Shown here piece after piece: positions 54,555 to 63,870 of a stretch of 64,000 bases of DNA. The notes under the pieces were generated by a model. It was given only the letters and a program-made list of their open reading frames with translations. It searched no databases and had not been told where the DNA came from. Origin of the DNA: Oleiphilus sp. (lineage in GTDB: Bacteria; Pseudomonadota; Gammaproteobacteria; Pseudomonadales; Oleiphilaceae). Each line of letters starts with the position of its first letter. Position 1 is the first letter of the stretch. The position numbers and the translations under genes were made by a program. Where the stretch lies: contig PZPK01000014.1 in the NCBI GenBank assembly GCA_006212045.1, forward strand, positions 52,110 to 116,109. Direction: 5' to 3'.

Positions 54555-56045
54555 ATGAACAACAATAGAAAACCCTCGATCCTGATTATCGGTGCCGGAA
54601 TGACCGGTATCCTGATGACCATAAAACTGCGCGAAGCCGGCTTTACCGACCTGACCATTCTGGAAAAGACCGATAGAATCGGCGGCACCTGGCGCGAGAA
54701 TACCTACCCCGGCGTCGCCTGTGATGTGCCAGCGCACATGTACACTTACTCTTTCGAACCCAACCCGGAGTGGAGCCATCGTTTCGCCTGTGGGTCAGAG
54801 ATTCAGGAATACTTTGAACGGGTCGCGAGAAAGTATGGTGTCAGCAACTCGGTTCGCTTCAATGAATCCGTCGTCAATGCGCGTTATGAGGCTGGAAAAT
54901 GGGCGGTGGAAACCTCTCTGGGCGATCAGTTCGAGGTAGACTTTATCGTGAACTGTACCGGAATACTTCACCACCCGGCCTTCCCGGATATCAAAGGACT
55001 CGATGAATTCAAAGGCCCCTGCTTCCATACCGCACGATGGGACCATTCCGTGGACCTTCAGGGAAAACGTGTTGGCATTATCGGCAACGGCTCCACGGCC
55101 TCGCAGATTATTCCCCAGATCGCGAAAATCGCCAGCCGTTTTTCCGTGTTTCAACGCACACCGCAGTGGTATTTCCCTCTGCCCAACAAAGCCATATCGG
55201 AAAGAAGCAAACGCGCATTCAGACGCAATCCGAATCGCATGCAACGCCTGCGCAAAGCGTATCTGTTCGGCTTCAGTCACTTTATCACCAAGGCCGTCAC
55301 CGGGCACAAACTACAGAATGTGGTGTTCAGTGCGATCAGTAAACTGTTCCTGAAACTTAGTGTGAGAGACCCCAAACTGCGCGCCAATTTGACGCCCGAC
55401 TATAAAGTCGGTTGCAAGCGCATTATCGTCAGCACCGAGTTCTATAAAGCGATGCAGAAACCAAACGTGGACCTGGTCACCGAGGGTATCGACTGTATTA
55501 CCGAAAAAGGCGTAAGAACCAAAGACGGCAAAGAACACGAACTGGATGCCCTGATCCTGTCGACCGGTTTCGATCCGACTGCCTACATGCGACCCATGCA
55601 GATGACGGGCAAAGACGGGCTCGAAATCGACCATGCCTGGCAGCACAAGATTCTGACCTATCGCTCGCTGTTTATGCCCGGCTTTCCAAACAACTTCCTG
55701 ATGCTGGGTCCGAACACTCCGATCGGTAACTATTCGGTCATTGCGATGAGCGAAGTGCAATGCGACTACCTGATTAAAGTCCTGCAAAAATGGCAGCAGC
55801 AGGAATTTGATGAGATCGATGTGCAGGAATCCACCGCGCGCAACTTCCTCGAGTATATTCGTGCCGGCATGAAAAACACGGTATGGCTGGGGGGCTGCAA
55901 TAGCTGGTATCTGGATAAGGACGGTGACCCAATCCTGTGGCCTTATACCTGGGAAAAATGGGTCAAGGAAATGGCCGAACCCAATATGGCTGACTTCGAA
56001 CTGGCCACTTTTGAGCGCGGTGGCAAGATCGAAAAAGCGGCATGA
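54555..56045 (+). CDS. Baeyer-Villiger flavin monooxygenase
   Basis: A 496-residue type I Baeyer-Villiger monooxygenase, an FAD and NADPH enzyme that inserts oxygen beside a carbonyl to form an ester or lactone. The FAD Rossmann motif is GAGMTG (13-18), the BVMO fingerprint FxGxxxHxxxWD is complete (FKGPCFHTARWD, residues 152-163), and the NADPH motif GIIGNGSTA follows at 174-182. Substrate could be a cyclic or long-chain ketone. The frame is open back to 54477; the ATG at 54555 gives the compact N-terminus, with an in-frame ATG eight codons earlier also possible. It fits the broad lipid and hydrocarbon theme of the window. Confidence 0.92.
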   Translation: MNNNRKPSILIIGAGMTGILMTIKLREAGFTDLTILEKTDRIGGTWRENTYPGVACDVPAHMYTYSFEPNPEWSHRFACGSEIQEYFERVARKYGVSNSVRFNESVVNARYEAGKWAVETSLGDQFEVDFIVNCTGILHHPAFPDIKGLDEFKGPCFHTARWDHSVDLQGKRVGIIGNGSTASQIIPQIAKIASRFSVFQRTPQWYFPLPNKAISERSKRAFRRNPNRMQRLRKAYLFGFSHFITKAVTGHKLQNVVFSAISKLFLKLSVRDPKLRANLTPDYKVGCKRIIVSTEFYKAMQKPNVDLVTEGIDCITEKGVRTKDGKEHELDALILSTGFDPTAYMRPMQMTGKDGLEIDHAWQHKILTYRSLFMPGFPNNFLMLGPNTPIGNYSVIAMSEVQCDYLIKVLQKWQQQEFDEIDVQESTARNFLEYIRAGMKNTVWLGGCNSWYLDKDGDPILWPYTWEKWVKEMAEPNMADFELATFERGGKIEKAA

Positions 56046-56075
56046 CAGGCATCATCGGTAAACATTTGGTGACTA

Positions 56076-56654
56076 TTATTGTCCTGTCGCCCCCAGTCTG
56101 GAAACGTAATCGGCCCACTTGGATCGGGATGATGCCGTTGAGGTGATCACCGGTCCAATCATGTTGCTTTTGACCGAGCGAAAACCAACAAACTTCAGTG
56201 TTGCACTCTTCAGCTGCCTGAGTGCCGGGGCCCCCTGGAACAGAATGTAATACCAGGGTGGCGTATCCATTGTCATTACAATCCGGGCCGTTTTGCCCTG
56301 CAAAAGTTGCTTGGGACGGACCATTCCTTTCTCGTATCGGAATGCGAAACCGGGCAACAAGGTCCTATCGATCAATCCCTTCAGTTTGGCGGGCACCGCC
56401 CCCCACCAGACGGGTGTCATAATCACCAGATGATCACACCACTTTAAAGAGGCCTGGAATGCCAGTAGTGTCTCTTCCATCTGCATTGTTTCGTCGTAGC
56501 CCGACGACAAATCAATTTCAAAATCCATCTCTGACAGTCTGACCAGACGAACATCATGATGCTTTTGGGCAACCCCCACATAAGCCTCACTCAGATAATT
56601 AATGAAACTGTCGCTCTTGGGATTCGCATCCAGCACCAGAATACGTTTGCGCAT
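56076..56654 (-). CDS. NAD(P)H-dependent flavodoxin-like oxidoreductase
   Basis: A 192-residue flavoprotein of the NQO1/MdaB/Kef-associated quinone reductase family (flavodoxin-like fold). FMN/FAD phosphate-binding loop is near the N-terminus (LVLDANPKSDSF), and the WWGAVPAKLKGLIDRTLLPGFAFRYE segment is a family hallmark. The role is probably two-electron reduction of quinones or other electrophiles. Its promoter (56688-56719) has the long-spacer geometry recognised by MerR regulators, and a MerR-type gene lies just upstream. The start at 56654 is 34 bases downstream of the -10 box. Confidence 0.9.
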   Translation of the reverse strand: MRKRILVLDANPKSDSFINYLSEAYVGVAQKHHDVRLVRLSEMDFEIDLSSGYDETMQMEETLLAFQASLKWCDHLVIMTPVWWGAVPAKLKGLIDRTLLPGFAFRYEKGMVRPKQLLQGKTARIVMTMDTPPWYYILFQGAPALRQLKSATLKFVGFRSVKSNMIGPVITSTASSRSKWADYVSRLGATGQ

Positions 56655-56687
56655 CTCACTCTCCGATAAAAAGTTGAATTGAGATGC

Positions 56688-56719
56688 AGTCTAGCGTCTC
56701 CCCATTAGGGGAGAGTCAA
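56688..56719 (-). promoter_or_regulatory. MerR-type promoter with 20-bp spacer and dyad
   Basis: On the minus strand TTGACT (-35, 56714-56719) and TAGACT (-10, 56688-56693) are separated by 20 bp, longer than the standard 17. The spacer contains TCTCCCC-ATTA-GGGGAGA (56697-56714 in plus-strand order), a perfect 7-base-arm dyad. MerR regulators act by untwisting exactly such promoters, and the gene upstream encodes one. Confidence 0.88.
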
Positions 56720-56726
56720 ACCCAGG

Positions 56727-57065
56727 TTAAGGATTGATCTGTCGATAGCAGGTGTCGAGGTCTTCTACTTTTTTGTTCAGGTCTTCAATCTGCGCCAATA
56801 GCTGTACACGCATGTCCGCCAAAAAGACTTTGATTCCGGCCCAGTTTACCTCGCCGCCTTCAAAGGCAATCACCTGTTTCAGCCGGGCCAAAGGAATCCC
56901 GAGCGCCCTTGCCTCCTTGATCAGTATCAGCAGTTCAATATCGGATTCCTGATATACCCGGTATCGCCCCGCTCTCTTTGGCGCGCTGATTAACCCGATC
57001 TTTTCATAGAATCGGATCGCCTTGATCGTCAGACCGCTTCGTTTTGAAGCTTCTCCTATATACAT
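56727..57065 (-). CDS. MerR family regulator
   Basis: A 112-residue regulator with an N-terminal winged helix (MYIGEASKRSGLTIKAIRFYEKIGLISAPKRAGRYRVY, residues 1-38) and a coiled-coil dimer helix at the end. The C-terminal tail is short and has one cysteine near the end (DTCYRQ), with no metal-binding cluster of the MerR, CueR or ZntR type; quinone or oxidant sensing would fit its target better. Its target is almost surely the flavodoxin-like oxidoreductase gene downstream, whose promoter has the 20-bp spacer of MerR-controlled genes and a matching dyad. The two genes are on the same strand with the promoter between them. Confidence 0.9.
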   Translation of the reverse strand: MYIGEASKRSGLTIKAIRFYEKIGLISAPKRAGRYRVYQESDIELLILIKEARALGIPLARLKQVIAFEGGEVNWAGIKVFLADMRVQLLAQIEDLNKKVEDLDTCYRQINP

Positions 57066-57185
57066 TGCGTCTCGCTATCAGTCAGGGAAGTAGGGGGCTC
57101 GTCTGGCGGATGCATTCAACAGAAACCTTTGCACTTATACGCTTGTCTTAATTACCTGCTGCGAATTATAAACAGGGGGATGTCG

Positions 57186-58010
57186 TCAATCTATCGGCTT
57201 CTGATCGGTCGAAGAGTTCAGGTTCTTGATGTACGACGGCACGTAAAAACTGCTGAAGCCATAGCCTTCTATAATTTCCTGCAGTTTCCCGGATTCTTCG
57301 ATCACCTTGAATCCTCGATCATATGCTTGCGCCAAAGCCTTTGAGCGCGCTGGATCATGCGATGAAAATGCGACGTATCCGCGACTGAAGCTCTTTAGAC
57401 AGCCCAGATTCTGCGCTTTGCGTATACGCTCCAGATTCAAGGTGTACTCATATAGTCGAGCATCATCAAGGAACAATTCAGCCCTGTTTTGCTCCAGCAT
57501 GGTAAAGCCTCGATAAGTAACATTCTCGCCTTTCAGCTGATTAACTCGGTCAGGCAAGCCTGCTACATAGGCATCAATGTCCGGTGCATAGCTATATCCG
57601 CCAGTCACCAGTAGATTGTATTTTTCGAGCGTCGTCACATCACCATCCCACTGAAAATCCAGATTCGCATAGCTGTAAAAACAGAAGTAAGACGTGAGCA
57701 CAGGGTTATCGGGGAAAATAGCGCCTTTTGACTCTTCTTTAAAAGAGTCAATGATGCCGTCTATATTGCCGGACTCCAATTCCATCTGAATACGCACATA
57801 GGGGATATTGCGGTAGTGCACATTTATGTTCTGTGAATCAAAAGCGGCCAAGGCAATCTCAACCGCGAAACCCTGCGTCTCGTCTTGAGCGCCGCAGGCA
57901 TAGGGGCACCAGAAGGCAGGTGCCGCCAACATGACGCGATTACTATCTTGCGCCAGTGTTGTGGCTGTATATAAGGCGAAAAAAGTCAGAATAACGGCAA
58001 GATAATGCAC
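57186..58010 (-). CDS. periplasmic amino-acid-binding-type protein, family 3
   Basis: A 274-residue exported protein of the extracellular solute-binding family 3 type. A GTG at 58010 with GGAG nine bases upstream gives a signal peptide MHYLAVILTFFALYTATTLAQ; the longer frame to 58082 has cysteine-rich residues before it and lacks support. The mature protein follows the fold with DETQGFAVEIALAAF, FPDNPVLTSYF and VAFSSHDPARSKALAQAYDRGF. Cysteines at FWCPYAC and LGC may form disulfides. No permease or ATPase gene is nearby, so it may feed a distant transporter or a sensor. Ligand unknown. Confidence 0.8.
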   Translation of the reverse strand: MHYLAVILTFFALYTATTLAQDSNRVMLAAPAFWCPYACGAQDETQGFAVEIALAAFDSQNINVHYRNIPYVRIQMELESGNIDGIIDSFKEESKGAIFPDNPVLTSYFCFYSYANLDFQWDGDVTTLEKYNLLVTGGYSYAPDIDAYVAGLPDRVNQLKGENVTYRGFTMLEQNRAELFLDDARLYEYTLNLERIRKAQNLGCLKSFSRGYVAFSSHDPARSKALAQAYDRGFKVIEESGKLQEIIEGYGFSSFYVPSYIKNLNSSTDQKPID

Positions 58011-58349
58011 TATTCGACATCTCCGGTCGGGACAACGGCACCAGTATAGTATGCCTACCGGATTAGGGCGAATAGAAGACATTCGGGTGTATGACGCTCT
58101 TCAGAGAGTGCAGTTATACGCAACAACATCCCCTGGAATGGTATCTACCTCGAACATCATGTACTTTGTGAACAAATCCGTAGCACATATCGCCCGAGGC
58201 TTTTAAGATTGGCTATGGTTTTATGAATGGTCGACAGATAATGATCTGATCGGTCGCCATAAAAACAACTGGCAAACTTTTCAAGCACCTGAATAGACCA
58301 GCATTTATCTATAAGGCGTCCCGAGTAATACAAAACAGGCACCGTTCTT
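58011..58349. other. 339-base intergenic region upstream of the MshQ-like gene
   Basis: Between the divergent family 3 binding protein and MshQ-like genes. It contains an open frame of 70 codons on the minus strand that looks like chance. No strong promoter boxes or long palindromes were found by eye. Confidence 0.4.
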
Positions 58350-61300
58350 TTGCAGCTCACAAAGCCCAACTTGCAGTTTTATCAACCGCTCATGGCGCTA
58401 TTGTTGTTTTCTGTTTCGCTTTCGGCAAGCGCCTGGAAAATGGAAGCAGGCCGAATTAATCTGTCCTCGACGTCCTCGCTCAGCGCGCTTCAACAACACA
58501 GTTTTCAACAGATTTATGACACTCCGCCCATCGTCGTCGCCCTGCCAACGACGCGAGGAGGTGACGCCAGTGCCTTACGCATCTCGAATGTCACAACGAC
58601 CGGGTTTCGCATGTCACCCGTTGAACCCAATTCGGAAGACGGTCCTCACGCCAGCATGACCGTTGCCTACATTGCAATTGAGGCCGGCACACATAGCTTA
58701 CCCAATGGTGAAGTGATCGAAGCGGGGCTCATCACTACCCGTGAACAACAATTCAATGGCATTCCAACTGGTCAGAAAGGCTGGGAGTCGCTTACCTTCA
58801 GCCAAAGCTTCAGCAATCCAATCTTATTGGCGGATATCCAGACAATTAGCAATGAAAGCAATGGCATTCCGCGCCGTTCATCCTCACCCTGGCTGACGGT
58901 GGCACTCGACAATATTAGTAATACCGGTGCCGACATTGCTCTGGAGCGCAGCGAAGAGTTTGATAGCCGCTCCGGCAGTAATTACCGCTTTAATCGCTTG
59001 GGCAGCGACGAAAGCATAGGGTATGTGGTTATGGATAGCGCATTGGCCGGTAACTTTCGTGCCAATGGTAACCAACTCATCCAGTTTGAAAGTCTTTACC
59101 GCTCCAATCTGGTCGATGGCTGGAATCAAGGCTGCGATAACCTTGGTTTCGGGTCAAGCTATAGCGCCACGCCCATTGTTGTGGCCACCAAAAGCAGTCA
59201 CAACGAAGACGATGGCGGCTGGTTACGCGAATGCTCCGTAAACAATACCCGCATTCAACTGACAATCGATGAAGATACCGCTCAGGACCGTGAACGTAAC
59301 CATGTCAATGAAGATGTCAGTGCCTTGCTATTTTCAAACAGCTTCTTCTACGATTCGAATGCTTCAGTGGCGGCCACCAGTCAACACCTGCTGATGGAAG
59401 CAGACAGTGCCGACCTCAACCCCGGTCGCTTCACGCAGGTGAATTTCAAGCAAATCTATGACACGCCTCCCGCAGTATTCATTCTCGAAAACGACAATAA
59501 TCCGGAACCATCCTCGGTGCGTATTCGCAATGTCACACAAAGTGGGTTTGAGGCCGTACCGGTCGAACCGGATAGCCGTGTAGCGGACGCGACAGATCAA
59601 CTGACGACCATCCATTATCTCGCAGTCACCAAGGGCGAGTTTCAGTTTCCCGACGGTAAGCGTATTGAGGTGGGGCCGCTGTTCCCACCTGAAGAGATCG
59701 CCAATTTTCAGGCAAAAAGATTGTCCGGAGATTCCTGGTTCAACTTTAATTTTGCCAATAGTTTCAGCAGCACTCCCGCGCTGATCAGCACCATTCAAAG
59801 TATGAACAGTGAGAACGCCCATGTCCCCGGCTCACCCTCACAACCCTGGCTAACCATGGCCATTCGCAATATCACGGCAGCGGGCGGACAGCTTGCTCTG
59901 GACCGCGCAGAGACCAATACCGGCACGCTGAGCAGTGCCGAAGAAATTGCCTATCTGGCGATTGAGCCCGGCATCGTCGGAAGCTTTCAGGACATTGATG
60001 GCAAGCGCATCAGTAGTGAGGTCCAGCGCACCGCCGACAACATCACAGGTACACGCAGCTGCATTAATACCAATTTTTTGCAGGCTTATTCGGGGAGTCC
60101 GCTGGTGGTCGGCAGTCAAATGACCTGGGATGGCGGCGACGGAGGCTGGTTACGGCGTTGCAGTACCTCATCAAGTCGCGTTTCTCTGAAAATAGAAGAA
60201 GACTGGGCCAGTGACACCGACAATGCACATACCACTGAGCGCGCCGGTTTTATGGTCTTTAACGAAGCATTTCAGGCAGATTTTTCATTAGTGGCAAACT
60301 ACCAGCTGGAAGGGCCGGTCTGGAATGGCAGTGCAGGCGAGGTGACAGACAGCAGCGATACCGGCGCCAACGGCCGTCGCTTTGGTGATGCGCAACCGCA
60401 ACCGGCACAGGTTTGTTATGGCGCACATTTTGATGGCAACCGCGACTATATTGAGGTACCCGACAACGCCGCACTGGATATCGACGAAGAGCTTACCGTC
60501 ATGGCCTGGGTCAACGCCGATACTTTACCGTCATCCGGTCTTAGCACGCTCATTTCCAAAGATAATAACTATGAGTTTCATCTCGACACCAGCGGACGTA
60601 TATTCTGGTGGTGGAATACCGATGGCGGAGCGACACGGTCGTTTACCAGCAGTTCGGCCCTGACCCTGGGTCGCTGGCATCACGTAGCCATCGTATACTC
60701 GCGCGCCAAAGGTAGCCAGCAGATCTTTATCGATGGTATCGAAAGCGCCGCCCGATCTTACGCCAACGAATCACTCGCCAATAATGCGATTCCACTCTTT
60801 ATCGGCACCGACTACAACTACCCGTCTCGCGATTTCGACGGCGCTATCGACGAAGTAAAAATATTCAAACGTGCTCTTCCCGCCGCAGCCGTGCAGCAGT
60901 ATGCAGCCGCCAGTCGCGCCTGCGCCTCCTGCACACTTGGCAGCTTCGAAATCACACAGGACAGCTATGGTTTGGCCTGTCCCGATACACCGGCTCAGGT
61001 CAATATTGTGGCCAAATGTCTCGACGGATCGACCAAAACAGACTATGTCGGCAGCGTTGATCTCAGCGGCCCCAGTGGTGCCGGATTTTTCTCTGACGCA
61101 AGCAGTAGCACTGTGATCACGTCTCTGAGCTACCAGACATCAGATCTTGGAGAAAAAAGTGCCTATCTCTACTTCGGTGACGAAAACCCGAATGTGCAGG
61201 TAAGCGCTACCGATACCTCTGCCTCGGTTAGCAGCACCGCCACTACCGGCACCGATTTCAGAAGTTTTGGTTTTAGAGTGTCACAACAACCTGTCCCCTT

Positions 61301-63032
61301 TGCCTGTGGTGACAGTATCGCTATGACTGTTCAGGCTTACGGGCAAACCGACAATGCACCCAGCGGCGCATGCGCCATCGTTGAAGGATTCAGTGGAAGC
61401 AAGAATATTGATGCATGGTTCAGTGCCACACTGGATGACGACAACAGCCCCGAAACAGTTACCACCCCACTGATGATGGCGACCACTCCGATTCTTGCTC
61501 AGTCCAGTAGTGCCAACAACAACATTAACCTGACCTTCGCTTCCGGAGAGGCCAGCTTTAATCTTGCCTATGCCAACGCCGCGCGCATTCTTGAGGTGAA
61601 CATCCGACATGACGACGCTCCATATGACGGCTCCCAATTTAGCGCCCTGGCGGCCAGCAGCAATGACTTTGTCGTCCGTCCCGACAATTTCTCACTGAGT
61701 GCACAAAGTGGTGGCAGTGACCTGAACGGCGTCTCCGCCTCAGCCGGTACGCACCATCCGGCAGGAGCCAGCTTTGATCTCGGTATCACTGCGATCTGCA
61801 CAGATGGCAGTACCGCCACTGATTACGCGCCAAATGCCAGCAATACGCTGGTCGCATACTTGCAGCGCACCGGGCCGACAGGCGGCAGTTCGGTCGACGG
61901 CGATATGCAAATCAGTGCCTCCCGCATACTCACCAGCAACACCTCGGCAATCCCGAGCTGGAGCGCCAGCAACCTTGGTTCGGGCGCGTTTAGTGCCGGC
62001 CAGTTCAGTTATGCCGGTGCACACTACTCCGAAGTCGGACTCACACGCCTGCACATCAGGGATCAGGACTATTTTGGCGAGGGAACCGGAACCGCAACGC
62101 TGGATATTGGCCGGTTCACACCCGACTACTTTGAGCTGGTGACCAGCTCCGGAACATTGGCTCCCTACTGCACGCCATCTGCGGCACCGGCTTTCACTTA
62201 TTCGGGCCAGGCCTTTGGTTATGCTGCCGTCCCCAGCATGACCATCACCGCACGCAACCGGGCCGGACAGGCCACGCGCAACTATACAGAGAGTGGCTAT
62301 CTAAAACTGATCACCTCGGATATCACGCGTTCTTTCCCCTCGACTGACACGACACAAACAGGTACCGATAGCAGTACTCTGGTGGCCGTCAGCAGCAGCC
62401 CTAACCTGCCCACCGCATTCGCCAGTTCCGGTAGCGGTGTGATGCAGTTTAATTTCGATGCAAGCGACGCCTTTACCTACACACGAAACAGCAATGCACT
62501 GATTGCACCCTTTAACAGCGACCTGCTGATACAGGTAACGGGCGTAAGCGATTCCGATGGCGTCAGTGCCAACGCAGCCCCTTACGATATTACCCCCGGC
62601 GCTATAGAGATTCGCTATGGTCGCTGGGCTATCGAAAATACCTTTGGACCGGAGATCACGCCGCTGGGTTTCCCGATGCGCGTGGAACACTTCAGTGGCA
62701 CCCGCTTTCAAACCAACACCAGCGATAGCTGCACCAGCTACAACGCCAGCAATGCGGCGCTGACCCAATCGCTCAGCGGAGGCAGCACCTCAGCCAGTGG
62801 CAGCGGTACACTCAGCAATGGAGAGGGTCCCTCAAGCGGTGCCATCAACCTATCCGCTCCCGGCGCGGGCAATGTGGGTTCGGTCGTGATGGAATACCAG
62901 GGCGACAGCTGGCTGCAGTTTGACTGGGATAACAACCCCCTTACCGCCGACACCCACCCAACGGCAACCGCCACCTTCGGTCAGTACCGGGGACATGACC
63001 GCATTATTTACTGGCGTGAGGTCTTAAACTGA
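58350..63032 (+). CDS. mshQ: giant MshQ-like surface protein with lectin-like and LamG domains
   Basis: A 1560-residue exported protein. After a signal peptide (TTG start at 58350, cleavage about residue 28) comes a block of three H-type-lectin-like modules (from about residue 50), which is then repeated once (second copy from about 364). Copies correspond clearly: FQQIYDTPPIVVALP and FKQIYDTPPAVFILE, then GGWLRECSVNNTRI and GGWLRRCSTSSSRV. A LamG/concanavalin-like domain follows (about 688-855), then a DUF6701 region to the end as in MSHA biogenesis protein MshQ. An ATG at 58392 would lose the basic residue of the signal peptide, so TTG is preferred. No other MSHA pilus genes lie in the window. 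The role is likely adhesion or pilus tip function. Confidence 0.85.
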   Translation: MQLTKPNLQFYQPLMALLLFSVSLSASAWKMEAGRINLSSTSSLSALQQHSFQQIYDTPPIVVALPTTRGGDASALRISNVTTTGFRMSPVEPNSEDGPHASMTVAYIAIEAGTHSLPNGEVIEAGLITTREQQFNGIPTGQKGWESLTFSQSFSNPILLADIQTISNESNGIPRRSSSPWLTVALDNISNTGADIALERSEEFDSRSGSNYRFNRLGSDESIGYVVMDSALAGNFRANGNQLIQFESLYRSNLVDGWNQGCDNLGFGSSYSATPIVVATKSSHNEDDGGWLRECSVNNTRIQLTIDEDTAQDRERNHVNEDVSALLFSNSFFYDSNASVAATSQHLLMEADSADLNPGRFTQVNFKQIYDTPPAVFILENDNNPEPSSVRIRNVTQSGFEAVPVEPDSRVADATDQLTTIHYLAVTKGEFQFPDGKRIEVGPLFPPEEIANFQAKRLSGDSWFNFNFANSFSSTPALISTIQSMNSENAHVPGSPSQPWLTMAIRNITAAGGQLALDRAETNTGTLSSAEEIAYLAIEPGIVGSFQDIDGKRISSEVQRTADNITGTRSCINTNFLQAYSGSPLVVGSQMTWDGGDGGWLRRCSTSSSRVSLKIEEDWASDTDNAHTTERAGFMVFNEAFQADFSLVANYQLEGPVWNGSAGEVTDSSDTGANGRRFGDAQPQPAQVCYGAHFDGNRDYIEVPDNAALDIDEELTVMAWVNADTLPSSGLSTLISKDNNYEFHLDTSGRIFWWWNTDGGATRSFTSSSALTLGRWHHVAIVYSRAKGSQQIFIDGIESAARSYANESLANNAIPLFIGTDYNYPSRDFDGAIDEVKIFKRALPAAAVQQYAAASRACASCTLGSFEITQDSYGLACPDTPAQVNIVAKCLDGSTKTDYVGSVDLSGPSGAGFFSDASSSTVITSLSYQTSDLGEKSAYLYFGDENPNVQVSATDTSASVSSTATTGTDFRSFGFRVSQQPVPFACGDSIAMTVQAYGQTDNAPSGACAIVEGFSGSKNIDAWFSATLDDDNSPETVTTPLMMATTPILAQSSSANNNINLTFASGEASFNLAYANAARILEVNIRHDDAPYDGSQFSALAASSNDFVVRPDNFSLSAQSGGSDLNGVSASAGTHHPAGASFDLGITAICTDGSTATDYAPNASNTLVAYLQRTGPTGGSSVDGDMQISASRILTSNTSAIPSWSASNLGSGAFSAGQFSYAGAHYSEVGLTRLHIRDQDYFGEGTGTATLDIGRFTPDYFELVTSSGTLAPYCTPSAAPAFTYSGQAFGYAAVPSMTITARNRAGQATRNYTESGYLKLITSDITRSFPSTDTTQTGTDSSTLVAVSSSPNLPTAFASSGSGVMQFNFDASDAFTYTRNSNALIAPFNSDLLIQVTGVSDSDGVSANAAPYDITPGAIEIRYGRWAIENTFGPEITPLGFPMRVEHFSGTRFQTNTSDSCTSYNASNAALTQSLSGGSTSASGSGTLSNGEGPSSGAINLSAPGAGNVGSVVMEYQGDSWLQFDWDNNPLTADTHPTATATFGQYRGHDRIIYWREVLN

Positions 63033-63184
63033 CGGGCGCACGAGAGAGTATGCCCTGCCATTCCAAGAGCGCTTGATTACCGTTTCGTTTTTATCACCTG
63101 CTCAAACCGCAGACATAAGCAAATGCAATTCCTCACCGTAAGGCGAACGGATATGTTCGGGTTCGATAATGCCTAGAGCGATGG

Positions 63185-63204
63185 GCTCCCGCCTGCGCGG
63201 GAGC
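63185..63204. repeat. REP-like hairpin copy 1
   Basis: A perfect 8-bp stem (GCTCCCGC/GCGGGAGC) with a CTGC loop, in a flank (CGATAATGC at 63163-63171) shared with copies 2 and 3. Lies 150 bases after the MshQ-like stop. Confidence 0.85.
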
Positions 63205-63260
63205 GACGAGGGGGTTGGGAAGTAACTTCGTCGCGAGATTGCTAAAGGGTGGTTCAGGGG

Positions 63261-63407
63261 CCAGCTATGGGCGCTTGATCTTTGGTTCGTTTGCATCAAG
63301 GCAAATGAACAGGCGCTCGCCTGCAGGGCTGGGGCTAATGCCCAAGTTTGATAATGCGCAAAACAATGGGCACCCGCCTGCGCGGGAGCAACGAGAGGTT
63401 TGGGGAA
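63261..63407. repeat. repeat R1, copy a
   Basis: About 147 bases starting CCAGCT and including a GCGCTTGAT-TTTGG run, a GGGCTAATGCCCAAGTT stretch and REP-like hairpin copy 2 (63370-63389, one arm mismatch). About 85-90 % like copy b (63593) by eye. Confidence 0.8.
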
Positions 63408-63435
63408 CGCTCAGCAGAGACACACATTAAAAATG

Positions 63436-63565
63436 AAGAAGTAACTAGCCGAAAACGCCACCTATCCGCGCCTTCACAAATGGCCGGAGTGGCGCGGCTG
63501 AAAATGGATTAAGAGGCATTTTCTGTCTGAGCCGCAGGCGAGTTTAAATGCCTCCCATTTTCAGT
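63436..63565. repeat. repeat R2, copy a (130 bases)
   Basis: Differs from copy b at only two positions seen (63479 a/g region and ctgtCtgag/ctgtTtgag). It contains the inverted pair CTGAAAATGG ... CCATTTTCAG and GAGGCATTT/AAATGCCTC, so it can fold into a long stem with a 5-base bulge. Confidence 0.88.
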
Positions 63566-63592
63566 TGTGACACGGAGGGAAGTGCGCAGCAC

Positions 63593-63740
63593 CCAGCTGT
63601 GGGCGCTTGATTTTTGGTTCGTTTGCATCAAGGCAAATGAACAAGCGCTCGCCAGCAGGGCGGGGGCTAATGCCCAAGTTCGATAATGCGTAAAACAATG
63701 GGCTCCCGCCTGCGCGGGAGCGACGGTTGGTTTGGGAACC
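63593..63740. repeat. repeat R1, copy b
   Basis: Second copy of R1 with REP-like hairpin copy 3 (63702-63721, perfect stem). Same order of elements as copy a. Confidence 0.8.
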
Positions 63741-63870
63741 AGCGTTGAGGCCCTTAGTCACAAGATTGCTATAGGGTAGTTTCGGGGTCAGCTTTGTGAT
63801 CCGTCATCACGAGACATCCAAAGGTGAGAGGGCTTGAGGTTACGCAAGACAGGAACACGCATTGAGTATC

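Noticed and set aside
58157..58369. 70-codon minus-strand frame upstream of the MshQ-like gene
   Set aside because: It overlaps the start of the large gene and shows no recognisable features.
63102..63761. Two minus-strand frames of about 65 codons in the repeat array
   Set aside because: They read through the repeats and the REP-like hairpin; such frames occur in any copy and are not evidence of a gene.
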